Position numbers and translations under genes: made by a program
Shown: one piece after another, positions 1-8,618 of the stretch
Layout of the letters: the number at the start of each line of letters is the position of its first letter
Position numbering within the stretch: position 1 is the stretch's first letter
Assembly: GCA_017556795.1 (NCBI GenBank)
Contig: JAFYLZ010000001.1
Coordinates: forward strand, 1 to 55,498
DNA: 55,498 nt
Source of the DNA: Candidatus Saccharimonadota bacterium
GTDB lineage: Bacteria; Patescibacteriota; Saccharimonadia; Saccharimonadales; Saccharimonadaceae
Direction of reading: 5' to 3'
Notes under the pieces: model-generated
The model's input: only the letters and a program-made list of their open reading frames with translations
Database searches by the model: none
Told to the model about the DNA's origin: nothing

Positions 1-77
1 AGAAAGGAAAAGAAAGCGCATACAGAGAAAAAGGGATAAAAAGAAAGAAAAAAGAGTAAAAAAAGACAAAAAAGTTG

Positions 78-106
78 TTGACATGGTGGTAGTGTGATGG
101 TATTAT
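78..106 (+). promoter_or_regulatory. Strong sigma-70 promoter of rRNA type
   Basis: TTGACA at 78-83, a 17 nt spacer and TATTAT at 101-106. The upstream 77 nt are almost pure A/G and could act as an UP element. The identical arrangement (TTGACA-N17-TATTAT) occurs at 13255-13283 before a structured RNA candidate. Followed by an rRNA-like leader. Confidence 0.75.
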
Positions 107-110
107 AAAC

Positions 111-159
111 GAGCGCTCAGGGAACGGAAGTTCACAGAGCGAATCGATCTTTGAAAACT
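111..159 (+). promoter_or_regulatory. boxB-like hairpin plus boxA antitermination leader
   Basis: A hairpin pairs CGCTC (114-118) with GAGCG (137-141) and GAAC (122-125) with GTTC (130-133) around a GGAA loop. It is followed by TCTTTGAAAACT at 148-159, which matches the boxA seen in rRNA leaders of Bacillus-type bacteria (bound by NusB/S10). Such leaders normally precede 16S rRNA; none follows here. The stretch 160-412 has only weak hairpins (for example GAATC-GAAA-GATTC near 207-220) and no gene that I can see. Confidence 0.55.
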
Positions 160-412
160 AAATAGAATTACAAGAAAAAACACAACGTCAATTCAATAAA
201 AAAAGAATCGAAAGATTCTGGATAAATAAAAAAACTGACGATGAAATTAATTGCACAACTAAATTGTTAAGCTATTTCTAAACACTACTAAAAAACAGTA
301 ACCACTCGCAGTAATTTAGACTGTTACCATCTTATCGCATTAAAACAAAAAAGTCAAGGGTTTTTTTGAAGATTTTTTACAATTTTTTCATCGTTTTTCA
401 CCCCAAATGTCA

Positions 413-441
413 TTGACATCTTATTACTCTTATGCTAATCT
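413..441 (+). promoter_or_regulatory. Promoter of BspA-like gene 1
   Basis: TTGACA at 413-418, a 17 nt spacer ending in TGC, and TAATCT at 436-441 (extended -10). The same TGC-TAATCT form is used before the gene at 44231, and related TGCTATAAT before the second BspA-like gene. The predicted transcript starts near 449, leaving a 55 nt leader. Confidence 0.7.
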
Positions 442-503
442 AAATTTAGAGTGTAGAATTCTTGACTAAGGTGCCAATACAAAAACCAAAAAAGAGGTCA
501 TGT

Positions 504-3500
504 GTGAAAACGCAAAACAAACATTTTTGCTTGTCGTCCTATCGGGTACCGATGACCTTTTTGTTCCCTATTAGCATATTTATACTAGTTATTTTCGGCA
601 TCTTATCTCTATCCCCAATCGTTATCCCAGGAGTCAACGCCGAAGGAATCGTGGCCAGCAACTCTATTGCCATCACTGCACCAGATATCGATCTCGACAT
701 CAACCCAGCCAACCGCCTTACCGTTGGCAAAAATACAGTTTCGATTTCCGCTAGCCCGGCCTCTGGTTACGAACTATATATTTCTACTACTGAACAAAAT
801 ATGTATTTAGATGGCGACAACACCGACACCCGCAAAATCTCCCCTACTACTGGCACTTATGAATCGCCAGCTGCAATTTATAGCGAGTCTTTCCCAGCCT
901 GGGGTTATGCCGTTGCCGGACTAGACAACTTTAGTCCAAGCTACAGCACCACGAACCCAAGCTCTTCTTCGAAATTCGCCGCCGTGCCAACCACCGAACA
1001 GCTTATCGCCAGTACCGAATCCGCTATCACCACCGACTCAATCGACGTCTACTATGGTGTCAAAAACAACAACGAGCTTATTGCTGGCGATTATTCTACT
1101 ACCGTTATATATACCGCCGTCGGCACTGCCGAACCATCCACCCCAAAAGCCATCCTCGGCAACAACGGCAACCTTAGTTTCGTCTACGATAATCTCTCCT
1201 ACACGACAGGCGATACGTACACCGACAACATCGGAGATACTACAATTTATAGAGTCTACTCTGTGCCAACTAATTCGAGCTCCAGATACGACACCGCGTG
1301 GGTCGCCCAAGAAAGGGTCACTTCCGTTTATATTAACCCTAATTTCCACGACTTCAAACCAACCAGCACGGCCTATTGGTTCTATAGCTTAAACCGCGTC
1401 ACCTCATTTGTGGGCATCAACAACCTTGACACCAGCGAAGTAACCAATATGGCCTACATGTTCTATAGGCTCAGTTATTCCAATGCCTGGTGCGGCCTCG
1501 ATCTCACCAACTTCTACGTTGGCAAAGTCACTAACATGACCAGAATGTTTGAGTGGGTTTCCCGCGGCGACGGCAATCCTTGGACCATTGGCGATATTAG
1601 CGGCTGGGACGTCAGCAAAGTTCAAGATATGTCATATATGTTTAACTCTGCCGGCAAGGGTGCAGGTTCTTGGTCCATTGGCGACATCAGTGGTTGGGAC
1701 ACTGGTAGCGTCACCAATATGGCCTTTATGTTCATCGAGGCTGGCTACAACGCATCAACCTGGGACATTGGAGACATCGGTAAATGGGATGTCAGCAAAG
1801 TCCAAAACATGTCATATATGTTCAAAGATGCTGGTTACAATGCTACCAACTGGAACATCGGTAATCTAGGCTACGTTGACACCGACCATCCGGGCTGGAA
1901 TACCGAAAACGTCACGACTATGTTATCTATGTTTGAAGAGGTGAACTGTAAAGATGTAGACTGGACTATTGGCGATATCGGCAGCTGGGATGTTGGCAAA
2001 GTAGAAAATATGGCCAACATGTTCAAAAATGCTGCCACCGCCAACAACATGGCATCGTGGACTCTTGGTGATCTTAACGGCTGGGATGTAAGCAGCGTTA
2101 AAGATATGTCCTACATGTTCTATCAAACCGCCTACAGGGCGTCGGCCTGGTCCATCGGCAACCTTGGCTATATCGACGAAGACCACCCTGGTTGGAATCC
2201 TGAAAATGTTACCACCATGGAAAGTATGTTCCAGAACGTCGCCAGAGACAAGACTATGGCTGCCTGGACCATTGGTGATATTGGTAGCTGGAATGTCGGC
2301 AAAGTTACCACTTTCGCCAATATGTTTGCTAGCGCTGGGTACAACGCCTCTAGCTGGAGCGTTGGTAATCTGGGCTACATCGACAATGATCACCAGGGCT
2401 GGGATACTAGTAGCGCCATCTATATGAACGGTATGTTCCAAAGCGCCGGCTATAAGTCATCCAGTGCTAGCCTTGGAGATATCTCTAGCTGGAACGTTGG
2501 CAGCGTAGAAAACATGTCTAATATGTTCAACTCCTTTGGCTGTCTCGCGTCCAGTTGGAGTATCGGAAGCCTGTCTACCTGGGACACTAAAAACGTTAAA
2601 AACATGAGTGGCATGTTCTATAACGCCGGATACTCAGTTACTACATCATGGAGTCTTAATGTCAGTGCCTGGAACGTCAAAAAGGTTTCCAATATGACTG
2701 ATATGTTTAGACGAGCCGGTTATAGCGCTAGACAGTCATTTACTCTAGACGTCTCCAACTGGGAAACCGACAGCGTCACCCAATTAGCCAATATGTTTAG
2801 AGAGGCCGGTTACAAAGCCACTTCTTGGAGCATCGGCAACCTTAACGGCTGGAATGTTAGTGCAGTCCAAAATTTCGAGTCCATGTTCGATTCCGCCGGA
2901 TATAGTGCCGCCTCCTTTAGTCTCGGCAATCTCGGCTATATTGATAGTGACCACCAGGGCTGGCGAACCCTTGCTGCCACCAATATGAAACACATGTTTT
3001 CGGCCTGCGGCCACGAAGCCAGCTCTTGGTACATTGGTGACCTTAGCAAGTGGAGCCTTTCCAATGTTCAATATGCACAAGGCATGCTTAGATATATCGC
3101 TCATTCAGCTACCTCCTGGAGTATTGGCAATATTAAAGACTGGGACACCAGCAACATCACAGATATGAGCTATATGTTCGAGGAAGCCGGTTACAAAACT
3201 ACTGATTGGGCTATTGATGTTTCGAACTGGAACGTTGCCAAGGTCACCACTTTTGAAAACATGTTCTATAAGGCCGGCTATCAATCTGACTCTTGGTCTA
3301 TCACTGGTATCGAAAATTGGAGATTTAACACTACATCGTCAGTCTCTTTTAAACTCATGTTTTATGGTGCAGGGTACGGAGCTACCTCCTGGAGCATCGG
3401 CAGCCTCAACGACTGGAATGTTGGCAAGGTAACAAATATGCAGGCCATGTTCTCTGGTGCCGGACATGGAGCCAACACCTGGACCATCGGCGATATTAGC

Positions 3501-3674
3501 GGTTGGATAGTGAGCAGCGTAACAGCCATGAATTATATGTTTAGTGGAGCCGGAGCCAGTGCCGCCAATGCCGACTGGAGCATCGGCGACATTAGCGTCT
3601 GGACCGTCAATATCTCGAGGCCTACCAATTTCGTCGACGCTGGTCGTCTTGCCGCCGAGCCAAACTGGCGATAA
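504..3674 (+). CDS. BspA-like repeat surface protein 1
   Basis: About 1056 residues if translation starts at GTG 504. That start has AGAGG at 493-497 and aligns with the start of the second BspA-like gene (both read roughly M-x-K-Q-N); a TTG at 462 is also open but lacks this support. A basic N-terminus and one hydrophobic segment (about residues 17-38, then G-V-N-A) form a signal or anchor. A beta-rich stalk follows to about residue 300. The rest is some 27-residue BspA/DUF285-type repeats with the pattern W-x-I-G-D-I-x-x-W-D-V-x-x-V-x-x-M-x-x-M-F-x-x-A-G. There is no C-terminal LPxTG, so anchoring is probably N-terminal. BspA repeats in other bacteria bind host proteins; a role in adhesion here is inferred. 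Confidence 0.85.
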   Translation: MKTQNKHFCLSSYRVPMTFLFPISIFILVIFGILSLSPIVIPGVNAEGIVASNSIAITAPDIDLDINPANRLTVGKNTVSISASPASGYELYISTTEQNMYLDGDNTDTRKISPTTGTYESPAAIYSESFPAWGYAVAGLDNFSPSYSTTNPSSSSKFAAVPTTEQLIASTESAITTDSIDVYYGVKNNNELIAGDYSTTVIYTAVGTAEPSTPKAILGNNGNLSFVYDNLSYTTGDTYTDNIGDTTIYRVYSVPTNSSSRYDTAWVAQERVTSVYINPNFHDFKPTSTAYWFYSLNRVTSFVGINNLDTSEVTNMAYMFYRLSYSNAWCGLDLTNFYVGKVTNMTRMFEWVSRGDGNPWTIGDISGWDVSKVQDMSYMFNSAGKGAGSWSIGDISGWDTGSVTNMAFMFIEAGYNASTWDIGDIGKWDVSKVQNMSYMFKDAGYNATNWNIGNLGYVDTDHPGWNTENVTTMLSMFEEVNCKDVDWTIGDIGSWDVGKVENMANMFKNAATANNMASWTLGDLNGWDVSSVKDMSYMFYQTAYRASAWSIGNLGYIDEDHPGWNPENVTTMESMFQNVARDKTMAAWTIGDIGSWNVGKVTTFANMFASAGYNASSWSVGNLGYIDNDHQGWDTSSAIYMNGMFQSAGYKSSSASLGDISSWNVGSVENMSNMFNSFGCLASSWSIGSLSTWDTKNVKNMSGMFYNAGYSVTTSWSLNVSAWNVKKVSNMTDMFRRAGYSARQSFTLDVSNWETDSVTQLANMFREAGYKATSWSIGNLNGWNVSAVQNFESMFDSAGYSAASFSLGNLGYIDSDHQGWRTLAATNMKHMFSACGHEASSWYIGDLSKWSLSNVQYAQGMLRYIAHSATSWSIGNIKDWDTSNITDMSYMFEEAGYKTTDWAIDVSNWNVAKVTTFENMFYKAGYQSDSWSITGIENWRFNTTSSVSFKLMFYGAGYGATSWSIGSLNDWNVGKVTNMQAMFSGAGHGANTWTIGDISGWIVSSVTAMNYMFSGAGASAANADWSIGDISVWTVNISRPTNFVDAGRLAAEPNWR

Positions 3675-3677
3675 AAA

Positions 3678-3812
3678 TTACCTCTTTTCCCTACCGAAAA
3701 AATATATAAACACCCTATAAGACAACACTAATATCACCGCCATCCACCACGGAAATTTTTCTGGCGTACAAAGGCTCGCTATCACGAGCACCCCGTCCAG
3801 CAAGTAAGTCAT
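3678..3812 (-). CDS. Small membrane protein (44 aa), hypothetical
   Basis: A 44-residue ORF with ATG at 3812, an ideal AAGGAG (3818-3823 on the complement) five nt upstream, and TAA at 3678-3680. The protein has an N-terminal hydrophobic stretch (L-L-D-G-V-L-V-I-A), a W-W pair, a longer hydrophobic helix (M-A-V-I-L-V-L-S-Y-R-V-F-I-Y-F-F) and a basic tail G-R-E-K-R, as in small single- or double-span membrane proteins. It lies downstream of gyrA on the same strand but past the gyrA terminator. A TTGACA occurs upstream at about 3851-3856 without a well-spaced -10. No function can be assigned. Confidence 0.5.
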   Translation of the reverse strand: MTYLLDGVLVIASLCTPEKFPWWMAVILVLSYRVFIYFFGREKR

Positions 3813-3891
3813 AGTTTCTCCTTTTTAACGGCCCTATCTTTAGCAAACTCCTGTCAAAAATCAACCCCCATCAATCTTCACCACTATAAAA

Positions 3892-3925
3892 AGCACCCCA
3901 TCTAGACGGGGCGCTTTTTATTTTT
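3892..3925 (-). terminator. Terminator of gyrB-gyrA
   Basis: GC-rich hairpin (GCGCCCC / GGGGTGC, with one G-U type mismatch) followed on the minus strand by TTTTTA, 15 nt after the gyrA stop. T-runs flank it on both strands, so it may also work for plus-strand transcripts. Confidence 0.75.
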
Positions 3926-3939
3926 GGCTTTTTCTGGCT

Positions 3940-6552
3940 TTATGCTTCCGCTTTGTCGGCCTTTTTCTCGGCTTTCTCGGCGGCCGGCTTTTCAGCCTTA
4001 ACGTCACCTTCAGCAGCGTCTTCTTCCTCTGGTAAGACAATACCGATTGAAGCAACCGTATCACCTTCGGCCATTCTCATAATGCGAACACCTTGGGTAG
4101 CACGACCAAGCGTTGGGATTTCTTTCATCGCTACGCGAATCGCTTGACCCTTAGTAGACATCATAATCACCTCTTTGGCAGCCTGGTCGAGAGTGTGAAC
4201 CGCCACAATTGGGCCAGTCTTATCCGTTACTGCAGCAACCTTGATACCAACGCCGCCACGTTTGTGTGGTGGGAAGTTCGAAACTAGTGTCGCCTTACCA
4301 TAACCGTTAGCCGAGATAGCAAGCAGCTTTTGCTTTGGATCCGTAATCACATCCATGCCAACGATTTCATCCTTTGGACGGAGTCTCATACCAATCACAC
4401 CCCTAGCGGAGCGGCCCATCGCACGCACTTCTTTTTCGTTAAAGCGTGTCGCCTGGCCAGCTGAAGTCGAGATCACGATGTCTTCTTCCCCGGTCGTCTC
4501 TTTCACCCATTTGAGCTCATCACCGTCGTCAAGCTTAATCGCAATCAAACCGTTCGAGCGGATGTTGAAGAAGTCTTTAATTGCGCTCTTCTTGATGGTG
4601 CCCTTCTTGGTAGCCATAAAGAGGAAGCCATTCTCACCGGCATCACCCTGTTTGATGATGGCGGTAATCTTCTCTTCTGGATGCATGTTAAGCATGTTCA
4701 CGGCAGCCGTTCCCTTTGCAGCGAGCGAAGCTTGTGGCACTTCGTAAGCTTTCAATCTAAAGATGCGGCCTTGGTTGGTAAAGAATAGCAAGAAGTCGTG
4801 TGAGTTAGCGGTAATAATCTGGGAAATCACATCTTCTTCCTTGGTGGTCATGCCACGTTTGCCCTTACCACCCCTGTTCTGGCGACGGAAATCGTTCTGT
4901 GGGACGCGCTTCATGTAATTCTCGGTTGTCAGCAAGATCACGCTTTCTTCTTCTGGAATCAACTCTTCCTCAGAGAACTTGCCAACTTCGTGATTAATAA
5001 TTTTGGAGCGACGTGGATCGTCGTACTTCTCTTTCACGGCGAGGAGCTCTTCCTTCACCACGCGAAGCACTTCGTTCTCATCGGCAAGGATTGCCTCGAG
5101 TTTCTTGATGAGCTCGTGAAGCTCTTTGAGTTCTTCTTCGATCTTGTCGCGCTCCAAACCTTGGAGACGGCGAAGTTGCATCTGAAGAATAGCGTTTGCC
5201 TGAATCTCAGAGAGGCCAAAACGCGTCATGAGTTGCTTGTCGGCGTCATCGTAAGAGGCGCGAATCACCTTGATCACCTCGTCGATGTTATCGAGAGCAA
5301 TTTTCAAACCTTCCAAGATATGGGCACGTTCTTTTGCCTTACGGAGGTCAAACTCAGTACGACGACGGATCACCTTCTGGCGATGTTTGATGAACTCAGC
5401 CAAAATCTCTTTAAGACCCAAGATGCGTGGTTGAATACCATCGACCAAAGCCAACATATTATAATGGAATGACGTCTGAAGTGGAGTCAACTTATAGAGT
5501 TGGTTCAAAATCTTCTTCGGGAAGGCGTCTTTCTTGAGCTCAATCACTACGCGAACCTTACCACGAGCAGACTCATCACGAGCATCAGCGATGTGGTCAA
5601 GCTTCTTAGCGAGGACCAAGTCGCGCACCTTCTCGATAAAGTCTTCCTTGCTCATACCATAAGGCACCTCTGTAATCACGATGTTGTAGCGACCATTTTT
5701 GCGCTCTTCGATATTAGCAACGGCGCGAATCACCACTGAACCTTTACCAGTAGCATAGGCCTCTTTCATCGGTTTACCACCGTAGACCTCAGCACCAGTT
5801 GGGAAATCTGGGCCCTTCACGTATTTCATCAAACCTTCGAGGTCGATATCTGGGTTGTCAATTTGAGCAATCGTAGCATCAACCAACTCACCGAGGTTGT
5901 GTGGTGGAATGTTGGTAGCCATACCGACAGCGATACCCATCTGGCCGTTCAAAAGAATGTTTGGCACTGCGGCTGGCAAAACTGCTGGCTCTTTCTCTGT
6001 ACCATCGAAGTTATCACGGAAATCAACGGTTTCCTTCTCGATATCAGCGAGGAGCTCTGCGCCAACCTTATCGAGGCGAGCCTCGGTATAACGTGAAGCA
6101 GCGGCTTCATCACCGTCCATCGAGCCAAAGTTACCCTGACCTTCAACCAGCGTATAACGCATTTTCCAAGGTTGAGCGAGGTTCACCATTGAATCATAAA
6201 TCGAAGAATCACCGTGTGGGTGGTATTTACCCATCACTTCACCAACGATACGAGCAGATTTCACTGTTGCATGTGGGGCTTTCCAGCCGTTCTTGTTCAT
6301 TGCATAGAGAATACGGCGGTTTACTGGCTTAAGACCATCGCGGACATCTGGAAGTGCACGATCCACGATCACCGAGAGCGAGTAACGAAGGAAGTAATCC
6401 TCCATCGTGTTCTCGACGGTACGAAGCTCGATACCGTCTTCGGCCACCACTTCCCCATCAGTAGCTTTCACGGCCTCAACCTGCTCCACGTTTTCGCCAA
6501 AATCAATGTGTTTTCCTTCGTCGGTTTCAAATTTCTTGTCTTTTTCTTCCAT
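3940..6552 (-). CDS. gyrA: DNA gyrase subunit A
   Basis: 870 residues. GyrA cuts and rejoins DNA in the A2B2 gyrase complex to add negative supercoils. The catalytic tyrosine is Tyr155 in A-S-R-Y-T-E. The quinolone pocket [10 protein letters not shown] carries Ser116 and Asp120, the usual drug-sensitive residues. A GyrA box (Q-N-R-G-G-K-G) near residue 555 separates gyrase from topoisomerase IV, and the C-terminal beta-pinwheel is complete. It ends in an acidic and lysine/alanine-rich tail. It starts 8 nt after gyrB, so the two are co-transcribed. Confidence 0.97.
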   Translation of the reverse strand: MEEKDKKFETDEGKHIDFGENVEQVEAVKATDGEVVAEDGIELRTVENTMEDYFLRYSLSVIVDRALPDVRDGLKPVNRRILYAMNKNGWKAPHATVKSARIVGEVMGKYHPHGDSSIYDSMVNLAQPWKMRYTLVEGQGNFGSMDGDEAAASRYTEARLDKVGAELLADIEKETVDFRDNFDGTEKEPAVLPAAVPNILLNGQMGIAVGMATNIPPHNLGELVDATIAQIDNPDIDLEGLMKYVKGPDFPTGAEVYGGKPMKEAYATGKGSVVIRAVANIEERKNGRYNIVITEVPYGMSKEDFIEKVRDLVLAKKLDHIADARDESARGKVRVVIELKKDAFPKKILNQLYKLTPLQTSFHYNMLALVDGIQPRILGLKEILAEFIKHRQKVIRRRTEFDLRKAKERAHILEGLKIALDNIDEVIKVIRASYDDADKQLMTRFGLSEIQANAILQMQLRRLQGLERDKIEEELKELHELIKKLEAILADENEVLRVVKEELLAVKEKYDDPRRSKIINHEVGKFSEEELIPEEESVILLTTENYMKRVPQNDFRRQNRGGKGKRGMTTKEEDVISQIITANSHDFLLFFTNQGRIFRLKAYEVPQASLAAKGTAAVNMLNMHPEEKITAIIKQGDAGENGFLFMATKKGTIKKSAIKDFFNIRSNGLIAIKLDDGDELKWVKETTGEEDIVISTSAGQATRFNEKEVRAMGRSARGVIGMRLRPKDEIVGMDVITDPKQKLLAISANGYGKATLVSNFPPHKRGGVGIKVAAVTDKTGPIVAVHTLDQAAKEVIMMSTKGQAIRVAMKEIPTLGRATQGVRIMRMAEGDTVASIGIVLPEEEDAAEGDVKAEKPAAEKAEKKADKAEA

Positions 6553-6560
6553 ATTCCTCC

Positions 6561-8555
6561 TTAGAAGTCCAAGTCATCAAGGTTAACCGAAGCGGCCCTT
6601 GCCTGAATAAAGTTTTTACGCATCTCCGCTTGGTCACCCATCAACTTCGTAAAGATGGCGTCGGCCTTTTCGGCATCTTCGATGTTGACACGGATTAGTA
6701 CCCGATTGGCTGGGTTCATAGTCGTCTCCCAAAGCTGAGCGGCGTCCATTTCGCCAAGACCTTTAAAGCGTTGTTGAGCAGTATAACCAGCTTGCTTGAA
6801 ACGCTCGGCGGTCTCATCGATCTTTGTACCGGCAGCTTTGCGCTCTTCAATCTTCTTAGTCAAAGTATCTTCGAGTGCTTGTTCATCATAGATGTAGTCA
6901 ATCTTGCGACCGTTACCGGTACCCTTAATCAAACCAAATAGTGGTGGTTTTGCAAGATAAACGTGACCGGCCTTAATCACCTCTGGCATATAGCGGAAGA
7001 AGAAGGTGAGAAGCAAGGTCGAAATGTGTGAACCATCGACATCGGCATCGGTCATGAACACAATCTTGTGGTAACGAAGACCTTCGATGTTAAATTGATC
7101 GCCAATACCTACGCCAAGACCCTTGATCAAAGAGACCAACTCGGCGTTCGCGAGCATCTTATCAAGACGAGCGCGCTCGGTATTAAGCACCTTACCACGG
7201 AGTGGCAAGATTGCCTGAATCTTCGAATCACGACCTTCCTTGGCCGAACCAGCTGCGGAGTTACCCTCTACAATAAAGAGTTCGCAGTCCTCAGCATTTC
7301 TAGAAGAACAGTCGGCGAGCTTTGATGGCAAGTTCAAACCTTCAAAGGCACCTTTGCGGATAACATTATCGCGAGCAGCACGTGCAGCTTTGCGAGCACG
7401 AGCAGCCAAGGTCGCTTTACCGACGATTTTCTTGGCAATTGCTGGGTTTTCTTCGAGATAGTAACCAAAGTACTCAGTCATAATCTTATCGACATAACCA
7501 CGCACTTCTGGGTTACCAAGTTTGTTCTTGGTCTGGCCTTCAAACTGTGGATCTGGAAGCTTCACCAAGACGACCGCAGTAAGACCTTCTTTAATATCAT
7601 CACCAGTGAGGTTGTCTTCTTTCTCTTTAAGAAGACCGTTTTTACGAGCATAATCGTTCACCGTACGGGTAAGGCCTGTCCTAAAGCCAACCACGTGCAT
7701 ACCACCATCAGGGGTGAGAACGTTGTTTGCGAATGGTTTCAAGATTTCTGAGAAGGTATCATTATATTGAAGCGCGATTTCCACCTCTGAATCTTCAATC
7801 TTTTTCTCAACGTAGAAAATATCGTCCGATAATAGTTCCTTGCCGTTGTTGAGCCTCTTAACATAGCTCTTGATACCACCTTCAAAATAGAAGGATTCTT
7901 TAGCGCCAGTGCGCTCATCTGAAACAGAGATCAAGATTCCCTTGGTCAGATAAGCCTGGTGACGAGCATAGCTCGATACCCAGTCGTAATCAAAGGTAGT
8001 AGTCTCTTTGAAGATGGTTGGATCTGGATAAAAAGTAATCGATGTACCAGATTCCCTTGGGCAGCCCTTTGTAACTTGGAGTTCAGAAGTTGGTTTACCG
8101 GTGTCGAACTCGATGTGGTGAGTCTTGCCATCGCGATAAACTTCCGCCACCATATGAGTGGAAAGGGCGTTCACTACTGATGAGCCCACGCCGTGAAGAC
8201 CGGATGACACCTTGTAGCCGCCATCGCCGAACTTACCACCAGCGTGAAGCACAGTAAGCACCGTTTCAAGGGTTGATTTCTTAGTTTTTGGGTGGATGTC
8301 TACAGGGATACCACGACCGTTGTCGTCTACCCTTACGCCACCGTCATTTGTAATGGTGATGTCAATCTTGTTGGCATAACCAGCGATTGCTTCGTCGATC
8401 GAGTTATCGGCAATCTCTTTGATAAGGTGATGCAAACCGTCGTAGCCAGTCGAACCGATGTACATGCCAGGACGCAAGCGTACTGGCTCCAATCCTTCGA
8501 GCACCCGAATCTCGGAGCTATCATAAGCCCCACCACCTGTTTGTTTTTCGGACAT
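6561..8555 (-). CDS. gyrB: DNA gyrase subunit B
   Basis: 664 residues, the short form without the large insert of proteobacterial GyrB. The GHKL ATPase shows the catalytic E-I-A-D-N-S, D-N-G-R-G-I-P and G-L-H-G-V-G motifs. The TOPRIM domain shows I-V-E-G-N-S-A-A-G and D-A-D-V-D-G-S-H for metal binding. It powers strand passage with GyrA, encoded 8 nt downstream. GAGG lies 6 nt before the ATG. It has its own promoter in the 63 nt gap behind the VirD4-like gene. Confidence 0.97.
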   Translation of the reverse strand: MSEKQTGGGAYDSSEIRVLEGLEPVRLRPGMYIGSTGYDGLHHLIKEIADNSIDEAIAGYANKIDITITNDGGVRVDDNGRGIPVDIHPKTKKSTLETVLTVLHAGGKFGDGGYKVSSGLHGVGSSVVNALSTHMVAEVYRDGKTHHIEFDTGKPTSELQVTKGCPRESGTSITFYPDPTIFKETTTFDYDWVSSYARHQAYLTKGILISVSDERTGAKESFYFEGGIKSYVKRLNNGKELLSDDIFYVEKKIEDSEVEIALQYNDTFSEILKPFANNVLTPDGGMHVVGFRTGLTRTVNDYARKNGLLKEKEDNLTGDDIKEGLTAVVLVKLPDPQFEGQTKNKLGNPEVRGYVDKIMTEYFGYYLEENPAIAKKIVGKATLAARARKAARAARDNVIRKGAFEGLNLPSKLADCSSRNAEDCELFIVEGNSAAGSAKEGRDSKIQAILPLRGKVLNTERARLDKMLANAELVSLIKGLGVGIGDQFNIEGLRYHKIVFMTDADVDGSHISTLLLTFFFRYMPEVIKAGHVYLAKPPLFGLIKGTGNGRKIDYIYDEQALEDTLTKKIEERKAAGTKIDETAERFKQAGYTAQQRFKGLGEMDAAQLWETTMNPANRVLIRVNIEDAEKADAIFTKLMGDQAEMRKNFIQARAASVNLDDLDF

Positions 8556-8587
8556 AAGTTACCTCAACTTTATATAATATATATAGT

Positions 8588-8615
8588 ATTATACTCCGTT
8601 TTTTGGATTTTTCAA
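8588..8615 (-). promoter_or_regulatory. gyrBA promoter
   Basis: On the minus strand TTGAAA (8610-8615), a 16 nt spacer and TATAAT (8588-8593). The -35 sits just after the stop codon of the preceding ATPase gene. Gyrase promoters are often supercoiling-sensitive, but nothing here shows that directly. Confidence 0.6.
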
Positions 8616-8618
8616 GAT

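Noticed and set aside
1400-3670. Regular 80-84 bp periodicity suggesting a DNA repeat array
   Set aside because: Explained by in-frame BspA-type protein repeats.
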